A stretch of DNA of 8,186 nucleotides. It comes from JAVBOW01 sp031549495 (GTDB taxonomy: Bacteria; Bacteroidota; Bacteroidia; Bacteroidales; Rikenellaceae). Where the stretch lies: assembly GCA_031549495.1 (NCBI GenBank), contig JAVBPS010000046.1, forward strand, positions 1-8,186, in the 5' to 3' direction. The stretch's first letter is position 1. Each line of letters starts with the position of its first letter. Positions 1 to 6,240 of this stretch are shown piece after piece. Under the pieces are notes generated by a model. That model made no database searches. It had not been told where the DNA came from and worked only from the letters and a program-made list of their open reading frames with translations. The position numbers were made by a program, and so were the translations under genes.

Positions 1-146
1 ATTTCCGCACGACTTCCCCGAAAACCCGTAAGCGGGTAAGCCGGGAGCGCGGCGCCTTGACTTTTTTGCCTACTTTTTTGGTCAAGCAAAAAAGTACGGT
101 CGCCCGTAGGCGATCCCGGCCCTGTGCTCGTCGGCCAAAAAAGACG
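1..146 (+). repeat. Structured intergenic repeat, copy A (left end)
   Basis: This copy matches the reverse complement of 7978-8123. The first 60 bases differ at only one position (base 15), and the rest is similar except in one stem. It contains three short dyads: ACCCG/CGGGT around TAAG (24-37), TACTTTTTTG/CAAAAAAGTA around GTCAAG (71-96) and CGCC/GGCG around CGTA (101-112). The repeat may continue beyond the left edge of the window. No credible protein is encoded. It could be a palindromic repeat family, a non-autonomous mobile element, or a structured 3' region of a gene lying to the left. Confidence 0.8.
71..96 (+). other. Variable-sequence stem-loop of repeat copy A
   Basis: A perfect 10-bp stem (71-80 with 87-96) closes a 6-nt loop, GTCAAG. 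The equivalent stem in copy B has different bases but is also perfectly paired. No run of T follows it, so it is not a standard terminator. Confidence 0.75.
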
Positions 147-150
147 TGCC

Positions 151-179
151 TTCAACTGAAAAAGTGACAAATAACTTAT
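151..179 (+). promoter_or_regulatory. Weak candidate promoter for the DUF4861-like gene
   Basis: No consensus TAnnTTTG box lies upstream of the gene at 200. The best candidate is TAACTTAT (172-179), with TTC (151-153) 18 bases further upstream. Both depart from consensus. The only support is the same 18-base spacing, and the C-run that follows, as seen at the two strong promoters at 1503 and 3778. The gene could equally be driven from another site. Confidence 0.22.
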
Positions 180-199
180 AACCCCCAAAATCCACATTT

Positions 200-1318
200 A
201 TGAAAAAAGTCCTGATTTTGGCCATCGCCGCATTCGCCCTGAGCGCCTGCGGAGCAAAAAGCAAATCCGTTTACGTGACCAACACCCTCGATTTCGAGCG
301 CCGCTACGAAACCGTCGAGATCCCCTGGGCGAAAGTACAGGAGTTGCTCCCCGGCGTAGCCGTCGAGGGCATCGTAGTCTGCGACGCCGACGGTGCGGAG
401 ATCCCCTCGCAGGTGGTCTACCGCGGCGAACAGGCCCCCGTATCGTTCATTTTCCAGGCCACCGTCCCCGCCAACTCGCGCGTCGAGTACACGCTGCGTG
501 CGCAGGAGCACGCGCCGTATCCCGCGCAGGTCTTCGGCCGCTACGTTCCCGAACGTAAGGACGACTACGCCTGGGAGAACGACATGACCGCCTGGCGCGC
601 CTACGGCCCCGCGCTTGAGAACGAGACCCTGACCCCCGGCATCGACGTTTGGAACAAACGCACCCCCAATCTTATTATAGATAAGTGGTACAAGCTGAAC
701 GACTACCACCACGACCACGGCGAAGGGATGGACTGTTATAAGGTAGGCGTCACGCTGGGCGGCGGCTCGTGCGCCCCGATCGTGGATACCACGCTGGTGC
801 TGAGCCGCAACTACGCCGAGTGGGCGACCCTGGACAACGGCCCGCTGCGCACGACCGTCAAGTTGATCTACGCTTCGTTCGATGTGGCAGGGACCCAGGT
901 GTCGCTGGTGAAATACATCTCGCTGGACGCCCATACGCGCTTCAACCGCATGGAGAATTTCTTCGCCGGTGAATTCGACCGCCTGCCCGTTGCGGCCGGC
1001 ATGCCGATCCATAACGGCGCCCGTTGCTCGGACGGCGAAGGCTGGGTGGCCCTGACGGAACCCGCTTCCGACTCGAAACAACCGGCCGAGGACGGCGATA
1101 TTTCGCTGGCCGTGGTCATGAAGGGCCTCTCGGCGCCGATGCAGGCCGACGGTCATTTGCTGCTGGTGGCGGACGCCCTTGCGGGTGAGCCTTTCGTCTA
1201 TTGGGCCGGCTCGGGATGGAGCAAGAACGGCATTGCGGACGATGCTTCGTGGATCGCCGAAACGGAGCGCCAGGCGAAAGTGATCAATGCGCCTTTAGAG
1301 GTGGAATACGCAAAATAA
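200..1318 (+). CDS. DUF4861-like family lipoprotein
   Basis: This is a 372-residue protein. It starts with a lipoprotein signal peptide whose lipobox LSAC gives lipidated Cys17, so it should be membrane-anchored in the envelope. The residues after Cys17 (GAKSK) lack an acidic surface-export signal, which suggests it may face the periplasm (inference). The body carries motifs I associate with DUF4861: RYVPERKDDYAWEND (114-128), YGPAL (135-139), an aromatic block GIDVWNKRTP...DKWY (147-164), the His-rich YHHDHGEG (169-176) and WAGSGWSK (335-342). The His/Asp/Glu cluster could bind metal or act in catalysis, but this is unproven. The family often occurs near carbohydrate-utilisation genes in Bacteroidota; no SusC/SusD, lyase or hydrolase is visible here. 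The start fits the signal peptide, and a strong terminator follows 20 bp after the stop. The family call rests on motif recall; the exact reaction is unknown to me. Confidence 0.85.
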   Translation: MKKVLILAIAAFALSACGAKSKSVYVTNTLDFERRYETVEIPWAKVQELLPGVAVEGIVVCDADGAEIPSQVVYRGEQAPVSFIFQATVPANSRVEYTLRAQEHAPYPAQVFGRYVPERKDDYAWENDMTAWRAYGPALENETLTPGIDVWNKRTPNLIIDKWYKLNDYHHDHGEGMDCYKVGVTLGGGSCAPIVDTTLVLSRNYAEWATLDNGPLRTTVKLIYASFDVAGTQVSLVKYISLDAHTRFNRMENFFAGEFDRLPVAAGMPIHNGARCSDGEGWVALTEPASDSKQPAEDGDISLAVVMKGLSAPMQADGHLLLVADALAGEPFVYWAGSGWSKNGIADDASWIAETERQAKVINAPLEVEYAK

Positions 1319-1337
1319 ACCGCATTTTCTTACGTTA

Positions 1338-1374
1338 TTCATGGCAGCCCCCGCAAGGCTGCCATGAATTTTTT
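1338..1374 (+). terminator. Rho-independent terminator of the DUF4861-like gene
   Basis: A perfect 12-bp stem, TTCATGGCAGCC (1338-1349) with GGCTGCCATGAA (1357-1368), closes a 7-nt loop and is followed directly by six Ts (1369-1374). It lies 20 bp after the stop codon at 1316-1318 and should isolate this gene from the LruC genes downstream. Between here and the next promoter (1375-1502) I see only A/T-rich sequence and no gene. Confidence 0.93.
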
Positions 1375-1502
1375 ATAATGAGGCGTTTAGCTCGTTTTCA
1401 GGGGGAAAAGTCGTGTTAAATCCAGGTGGTTTAATGTGTTGATAGCTAATGGTATATCGGGATAGCGTGAAAATGTGTCAATAATTTTTTTTAAAAAAAG
1501 CA

Positions 1503-1531
1503 TTGCAGATCCGATAAATTGAATACATTTG
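1503..1531 (+). promoter_or_regulatory. Bacteroidota-type promoter of the first LruC gene
   Basis: The -33 element TTG (1503-1505) is separated by 18 bases from the -7 box TACATTTG (1524-1531), an exact TAnnTTTG match. Transcription would begin near 1538, leaving a leader of about 70 nt before the ATG at 1611. The context GCATTG...TTTGCCCC is shared with the promoter at 3778-3806. Confidence 0.75.
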
Positions 1532-1595
1532 CCCCCGTTTGGCTTGTAAATCAGAAGATACGCTTAGTTTTAGATATAATATTAATACCAAACAA

Positions 1596-1601
1596 GAGGA
1601 G
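1596..1601 (+). promoter_or_regulatory. Shine-Dalgarno-like ribosome binding site
   Basis: GAGGAG lies 9 bases before the ATG at 1611. Such purine-rich sites are uncommon in Bacteroidota leaders, and the other genes here lack one. It supports 1611 as the start over an in-frame TTG at 1539, which sits at the predicted transcription start. Confidence 0.6.
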
Positions 1602-1610
1602 AGAGTACTT

Positions 1611-3686
1611 ATGAAAACACAATTTGCCTGCATGACCATGCTGGCAGCCGCGCTTCTTATGGCCGGCTGCGCAAAAGAGGACGGCGGATCCACGCCGGGC
1701 CCCGAAACCAACGGAGGTTTTTTCGATTTCAAAACCACCCAGAACCACAACCTGTCCGTAGACTATAACCTGAACGGTTATACGTCCGGTATCCTGTTCG
1801 AAGTCTACGCCGAGAACCCCGACCAGGTGACCACCACCTCCGAGGGCGAAGTGCGTTCGGTGCGCCGTACCGACGTGAAACCCATTTTCAAAGGGGTTAC
1901 CACCGCCGCCGGTAAATTCACCGGCGTGATCTCGGTGCCTACCTACGTGAAGAAACTCTATTTCCGTACGGATTGGATCGTCGCCGCCCCGTCGGTCGAC
2001 GTGGACGTTACGGCCGGCGCGATCAGCGTCGACATGAAGAGCGCTTCCGTCGCCCGCGGCGTATCGCGCGCCACGACCGCTTCGGGCTACACGATCAAAC
2101 CCGCCAACGTCTATCCGCTCAATGACGGCGATTGGGATGCCAAAGGCCTGCCTTCGTGGCTGGCTGGCCGTGAGCAGGTGCCCGCCAACCTGACCGCCGA
2201 CATCGGCAAGGTGCTCAAACCCGGCCGCAACCTCGGCATTTTCCGCCCCGAACTGGTGGATAACGAGCTGACCAACCACAACATCACCCTGGTGAAAGCC
2301 GCCGAGGTGACGATGACCTACCTGGGGGCATCGGCCAACTGGCCCAACGTGGTCGGCTACTACCACTATCCGACCGCCACGCCTCCCGCCAGCCCGGCCG
2401 ATATCACCCGCCTGACCCTCGCCTTCCCGCACGCCAAAGCGGCCGCCGGACTGGTTCAGGGCGACTATGTGAAGCTGATGTACTGGGACGCCGCGCAATC
2501 GAAATACGTGGCTCAGTTCCCCGCCGGGACGACCATCGGGTTCTTCCTGATCCCCGCCGGGTTCAACACCGCCACGGGCAATATCGCCCCGGTGAGCTAC
2601 GCCCAACTCTGCTATTCGGACGCCCGCCTGAACATGTACGGCCAGACCCCCGACCAGGACCGCCGCCAGCAGACCGTAGCCCTGTATAACTACTCGGGCG
2701 ACGACCGCAACGTGGTCGTCCTGGGCTTCGAAGACCGTACCCGTGGCATCGCCTCGGTGTATAACGACCACGACTTCGACGATATGCTCTTCTACGCGAA
2801 GGCCAACCCGGCGGACGCCATCAAGATCCCCGATGACCGCGATCCGGACGAACTCGACCCCGAGGATCCCACCCCGACCCCCAAGCCCTACGAACTGGAA
2901 TACGAAGGCACCCTGGCTTTCGAGGACCTGTGGCCCTGGCGCGGTGACTACGACATGAACGACGTTGGGTTGACCTACTATTCGAAAGTCTACTTCACCG
3001 CCGACAACAAGGTGTACAAAGTGGAAGATACCTTCACCCCCGTCTGCAAGGGCGGCCAGCACACCAACGGCTTCGGCTACCAGTACGGTGTGGATGTGGC
3101 GAAAGTGAAGAGCTGCGTGGTGACCGCCGTTCCTTCCGCGGCCGCCCTTGCTGAAGGCAAGAGCGCACCGGTGAATCCCTTCGGCAAACGCGCCGATTCC
3201 GACCTCGAGTCGAACCAGACCAAAGCCGTGGTGATGCTCTACGGCGACGTGAAAGAGCAACTGAGCGGCACGGCCGCCGACAAGGACAAGTCGAAGCAGA
3301 AGAGTTATTTCTCCTACAACGTGACCACCGAACTCAGCAACGTCACCATCGACGAACTCACCTTCCCGCCCTACAACCCCTTCATCGTGGTGCAACCCGC
3401 CGGGACGAACGAGGAGCAGCGCGCCCGAGAGATCCACCTGACGAACTTCGCCCCCACCGATAAGGGTACCGACCCGAACAACCTCTGGTTCGGCAAGGGC
3501 CACGACAAATCCGACCGTATGCAGTACTGGTACATCTCGGATTGGGCGTTCCCTTTCGCGATCAATGTTCCCACCACGAATTTCGAATTCCCCCAGGAAA
3601 ACCAGCGCATCGACGCCGCTTTCCCGAAGTTCGCTTCGTGGGCCGCATCTTATGGCGCGCAGGATGCCGATTGGTATGAAAAATAG
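1611..3686 (+). CDS. LruC/DUF4842-type domain lipoprotein, paralog 1
   Basis: The protein has 691 residues. Its lipoprotein signal has lipobox MAGC with Cys20, followed by AKED; this K-E-D resembles the surface lipoprotein export signal of Bacteroidota, so exposure on the cell surface is likely (inference). An N-terminal domain contains YTSGILFEVYAENP (57-70). A DUF4114-like motif follows: GFED (372-375) and DHDFDD (386-391). After an Asp/Pro-rich linker (407-426) comes the LruC hallmark: GTLAFEDLWP (433-442), GDYDMNDVG (445-453) and NGFGYQYG (486-493). The end carries FPPYNPFIVV, REIHL and DADWYEK, typical of DUF4842/LruC. The repeated acidic loops could bind calcium. LruC is named after a Leptospira lipoprotein antigen; its molecular role in Bacteroidota is not established as far as I know. 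It has its own promoter and terminator, and a close paralog lies immediately downstream. Confidence 0.9.
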   Translation: MKTQFACMTMLAAALLMAGCAKEDGGSTPGPETNGGFFDFKTTQNHNLSVDYNLNGYTSGILFEVYAENPDQVTTTSEGEVRSVRRTDVKPIFKGVTTAAGKFTGVISVPTYVKKLYFRTDWIVAAPSVDVDVTAGAISVDMKSASVARGVSRATTASGYTIKPANVYPLNDGDWDAKGLPSWLAGREQVPANLTADIGKVLKPGRNLGIFRPELVDNELTNHNITLVKAAEVTMTYLGASANWPNVVGYYHYPTATPPASPADITRLTLAFPHAKAAAGLVQGDYVKLMYWDAAQSKYVAQFPAGTTIGFFLIPAGFNTATGNIAPVSYAQLCYSDARLNMYGQTPDQDRRQQTVALYNYSGDDRNVVVLGFEDRTRGIASVYNDHDFDDMLFYAKANPADAIKIPDDRDPDELDPEDPTPTPKPYELEYEGTLAFEDLWPWRGDYDMNDVGLTYYSKVYFTADNKVYKVEDTFTPVCKGGQHTNGFGYQYGVDVAKVKSCVVTAVPSAAALAEGKSAPVNPFGKRADSDLESNQTKAVVMLYGDVKEQLSGTAADKDKSKQKSYFSYNVTTELSNVTIDELTFPPYNPFIVVQPAGTNEEQRAREIHLTNFAPTDKGTDPNNLWFGKGHDKSDRMQYWYISDWAFPFAINVPTTNFEFPQENQRIDAAFPKFASWAASYGAQDADWYEK

Positions 3687-3706
3687 GCTGAACAGGCTAA
3701 ATGCAG

Positions 3707-3734
3707 AAAAAACCCGGCTTATGCCGGGTTTTTT
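3707..3734 (+). terminator. Rho-independent terminator after the first LruC gene
   Basis: CCCGGC (3713-3718) pairs with GCCGGG (3723-3728) around a TTAT loop. The stem is extended by six As on the left (3707-3712) and six Ts on the right (3729-3734). It is 20 bp past the stop codon and separates the two LruC paralogs. The A/T symmetry would let it work on either strand. Confidence 0.93.
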
Positions 3735-3777
3735 CTTGTAATATGGTGATTATTTTAGTTTTGTGGTTATAAAGGCA

Positions 3778-3806
3778 TTGAAAAACACAAATAATTATTA
3801 TATTTG
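3778..3806 (+). promoter_or_regulatory. Bacteroidota-type promoter of the second LruC gene
   Basis: TTG (3778-3780) is followed after 18 bases by TATATTTG (3799-3806), an exact TAnnTTTG box. Transcription would start near 3813, giving a leader of about 40 nt that is A/T-rich and has no Shine-Dalgarno sequence. Spacing and edges (GCATTG...TTTGCCCC) match the promoter of the first paralog. Confidence 0.78.
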
Positions 3807-3854
3807 CCCCAAAGAGAGATTTATCTGTATTAATTTATTCTATTTAAGTTTATT

Positions 3855-5978
3855 ATGGCAAAAAGTATGCGCTATCTTGCGGCCCTGGCCGCAGTAGTCC
3901 TTTTTACAGGCTGCCTCCGCCACGGTGAAGCCCCCGGATCGGAAACCGACAACTCAAACAGCGAATATTTCGACTTCGCCACCACCAAGCGCTACACGCT
4001 TACGGTGGACTACTCCCTGCCCGGTTACACGGCCGGGATCCTCTTCGAGGTCTACGCCGAAAATCCCTACCGCTCTTACCAGCAGAATTCGCAGACCCCC
4101 ATGGTCTACCTGCTCAAAGAGGGGCTGGAACCGATTTTCAAGGCTGCGACCGACAAGAACGGCCATTTCTCGGGCGCGATGAAGATTCCCGCCGGGATCA
4201 AGACCGTCTGGATCTATACCGACTACTTCGGTGTGCCCTCTTCGGTCGAGGTGCCCATCACCGATACCGCGATCCGGGTCGACCTGACCGGCGCCACCGC
4301 CCGTTCGGTGTCGCACTCCGCGGGCAGCCGCTCCGGCAACCATACCTATCCCGAAGGCGTCTACGCGATGGACGGCCTGGACGACTGGGACGCCCTGGGC
4401 GTGCCGTCGTACATCAACCCGGCCGGAGCCCGCAAGACCCTCCCCACGGGCCTGCTCTCCGACCTGTACGCCACGCTGCCCGAGGCCAACAGCCTCTTCG
4501 AGCGACCCGAACAGGCCTACCTGATCGCCCCCGACTGCAACCACAACATCAAGATCGTTAAGGACGCCGAGGTGGAGATGGTCTTCCTGCACGACGGCGC
4601 GGTGATGACCAACGTGGTGGGCTACTACACCTACCCGACCGCCACCCCGCCCGCCACCCCGGCAGACATAGACCGTAAGACCATCGCCTTCCCGAACGCC
4701 TCGCTCGCCAACACCTCCATGGGCGAGGGCGGCCTCTTCCCCGGCGACTACGTGAAACTCAAATACTGGGACGGCGAAAAATACGTCGATAAATTCCCCG
4801 CAGGCGTTACGATCGGCTTTTTTATCCACTGCAACGCCTTCGACGACTCGAAAGGCTGGAACCATAATGGGACCGGCAACATCCACCCGATCAGCCGCCT
4901 GGGCAGCGCGATGTATTTCTCGGCCGCCTACCTGAATTACCAGGATTGGCCCGAAACCCCCGCCGACAAACGCCAGCAGACCGTTTCGCTCTACGACTAC
5001 CGCTCCTCGGGCGACCGCAACCTGGTGGTGATCGGCTTCGAGGACCAGAACCGCGGCGGCCAGTACGCCAGCAGCGACCACGACTTCAACGATGTGGTCT
5101 TCTACATCACCGCCGACCCGGCCGACGGCATCGACGTGCCCGACGAGCGCAAGGACGACCTGAACCCCAACCCCGATCCCGAGCCCCAGCCCTATTCGAT
5201 CGACTATAAGGGTACCCTCGCCTTCGAAGACCTGTGGCCCAACAAAGGCGACTATGACATGAACGACGTGGGCGTAGAATACCACTGCACCGTATGGCGC
5301 GACAAGGACAACAAGGTCTTCAAAGTCGTCGACCGCTTCGTTCCCGTCCACAAAGGCGCCGAATTCGCCAACGGCTTCGGCTACCAGTACGGCGTGCCCG
5401 TATCGGTGGTCAAAGGCGCGATCGACTGGACGGTAGTGCCCGATAAACCCAGGCCCTGGTACGCCCTGAACGAAAAAGGCCTCGAATACAACCAGGCCCT
5501 GGCCACCGTGATGCTCTTCGAAGACATCCGCGCCGAGGTCGAAGGCCCCGACTTCGACTTCGTAGGAGACCAGCAAAGTCCCAAGTACGAATACACGATC
5601 ACCACCGAATTCTCCCCCGCCCAGCGGATCGAAGACGTAGGCTTCCCCCCCTACAACCCCTTCATCGTGGTGATCCACAAGTCCCAGAACGAAACCAGCT
5701 ACGTAGACCCCCGTAACCGCGAAGTCCACCTGCCCAACTATCCGCCCACGGACCTGGCCCGAGACAAAGACGGAGGCCTCTGGTTCGGCCACTACGCCGA
5801 CAAATCCAACAAAACCAGCCTGTGGTACGTGTCGAGCGAAAACTACCCCTTTGCCATCAACATCCCCATCACCGGATTCCGATTCGCCCCCGAAAGAGTC
5901 CCCATCGACCAGATATACCCCAAATTCGGCACCTGGGCCCGCTCCCACGGCGACCGCGAAGCCGACTGGTACAAATAG
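3855..5978 (+). CDS. LruC/DUF4842-type domain lipoprotein, paralog 2
   Basis: This 707-residue protein aligns with the preceding LruC protein over nearly its whole length. Its lipobox FTGC gives Cys20. The next residues, LRHGEAPGS, lack the K-E-D seen in paralog 1, so the two may end up on different faces of the outer membrane (inference). Shared features are YTAGILFEVYAENP (58-71), GFED (394-397) with DHDFND (408-413), an Asp/Pro-rich linker (426-446), GTLAFEDLWP (453-462) with GDYDMNDVG (465-473), NGFGYQYG (506-513), FPPYNPFIVV (597-606), REVHL (622-626) and a terminal EADWYK. Both acidic motifs follow D-x-D-x-N-D and may bind calcium. Methionine 5 (3867) is an alternative start that would also leave a working signal peptide; I keep 3855 because it gives a conventional Lys-containing n-region. 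The gene ends where a large palindrome begins, and its function is unknown. Confidence 0.9.
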   Translation: MAKSMRYLAALAAVVLFTGCLRHGEAPGSETDNSNSEYFDFATTKRYTLTVDYSLPGYTAGILFEVYAENPYRSYQQNSQTPMVYLLKEGLEPIFKAATDKNGHFSGAMKIPAGIKTVWIYTDYFGVPSSVEVPITDTAIRVDLTGATARSVSHSAGSRSGNHTYPEGVYAMDGLDDWDALGVPSYINPAGARKTLPTGLLSDLYATLPEANSLFERPEQAYLIAPDCNHNIKIVKDAEVEMVFLHDGAVMTNVVGYYTYPTATPPATPADIDRKTIAFPNASLANTSMGEGGLFPGDYVKLKYWDGEKYVDKFPAGVTIGFFIHCNAFDDSKGWNHNGTGNIHPISRLGSAMYFSAAYLNYQDWPETPADKRQQTVSLYDYRSSGDRNLVVIGFEDQNRGGQYASSDHDFNDVVFYITADPADGIDVPDERKDDLNPNPDPEPQPYSIDYKGTLAFEDLWPNKGDYDMNDVGVEYHCTVWRDKDNKVFKVVDRFVPVHKGAEFANGFGYQYGVPVSVVKGAIDWTVVPDKPRPWYALNEKGLEYNQALATVMLFEDIRAEVEGPDFDFVGDQQSPKYEYTITTEFSPAQRIEDVGFPPYNPFIVVIHKSQNETSYVDPRNREVHLPNYPPTDLARDKDGGLWFGHYADKSNKTSLWYVSSENYPFAINIPITGFRFAPERVPIDQIYPKFGTWARSHGDREADWYK

Positions 5979-5984
5979 GGCCCG

Positions 5985-6097
5985 AATCGCGCCTTTTGAA
6001 AAAGGCGCCCCAAAACTTTTGTGGATACTTCGTATCCAATGATTAGTTTGCTCGGGAGATTTTAAAAGAAGTCTTTAGATAGAAAGAGCCCCCGGTG
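5985..6097 (+). repeat. Structured 3' element, left half of a convergent palindrome
   Basis: This stretch starts 7 bases after the stop of the second LruC gene. It aligns along its length with the reverse complement of 6126-6240. In order it holds a 9-bp stem GCGCCTTTT/AAAAGGCGC (5989-6008), a conserved CAAAACTTTTG block (6011-6021), a 7-bp stem TGGATAC/GTATCCA (6022-6038), and a 31-base arm (6067-6097) identical to its partner. The position right after a stop codon suggests a 3' end processing, stability or termination element, or a palindromic repeat. Confidence 0.75.
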
Positions 6098-6156
6098 AGA
6101 CGCTTGCCACACTTTGCAAGCTATCCACCGGGGGCTCTTTCTATCTAAAGACTTCT
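6067..6156. terminator. Long perfect hairpin, probable bidirectional terminator
   Basis: Arms 6067-6097 and 6126-6156 are perfectly complementary over 31 bp. Inside them, GCTTGC (6102-6107) pairs with GCAAGC (6116-6121) around an 8-nt loop, with 4-nt unpaired segments on each side. The inner part, AAAGAGCCCCCGGTG with CACCGGGGGCTCTTT, resembles a GC-rich bidirectional terminator with T-rich exits. It sits between two converging genes that have no other terminator. The total paired length is far greater than termination needs, so another role is possible. Confidence 0.65.
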
Positions 6157-6240
6157 ACTAATTCCGGAATAACTAAATATCAGAAAACGCAGTTTTCACA
6201 AAAGTTTTTGGTGCCGCTTTTTCCAAAAAGCGGCGATTAG
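6126..6240 (-). repeat. Structured 3' element, right half of a convergent palindrome
   Basis: Read on the minus strand, this follows the stop of the outer-membrane barrel gene (TAA at 6239-6237) and is the counterpart of 5985-6097. It carries a 10-bp stem GCCGCTTTTT/AAAAAGCGGC (6213-6234), a CAAAA/TTTTG block (6200-6210), a 6-bp stem GAAAAC/GTTTTC (6183-6197), the palindrome ATTCCGGAAT (6161-6170) and the shared 31-base arm (6126-6156). Stem sequences differ from those of the left half, but pairing is kept. Confidence 0.75.

Noticed and set aside
176..1156. 326-codon minus-strand open frame over the DUF4861-like gene
   Set aside because: The plus-strand gene has a clear signal peptide, family motifs and terminator. 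The minus frame gives Val/Arg-rich low-complexity protein with no signal.
1539..1610. In-frame TTG start giving a longer first LruC protein
   Set aside because: It lies right at the predicted transcription start and would put 24 polar residues before the lipoprotein signal. The ATG at 1611 has a GAGGAG site and a proper n-region.
1551..3503. 650-codon open frame on the minus strand opposite the first LruC gene
   Set aside because: It mirrors the codons of the real gene. In GC-rich genes that avoid TTA, CTA and TCA codons, the opposite strand in register has few stops. The translation is low in complexity, rich in Gly, Val and His, and shows no family features.
3954..5948. 664-codon open frame on the minus strand opposite the second LruC gene
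   Set aside because: Same artefact as in the first paralog. Its presence in both paralogs follows from shared codon bias, not from an antisense gene.
6067..6156. CRISPR repeat or phase-variable invertible promoter
   Set aside because: There is only one inverted pair and no direct repeats or spacers. The 28-bp centre holds no promoter box, and no invertase gene is nearby.
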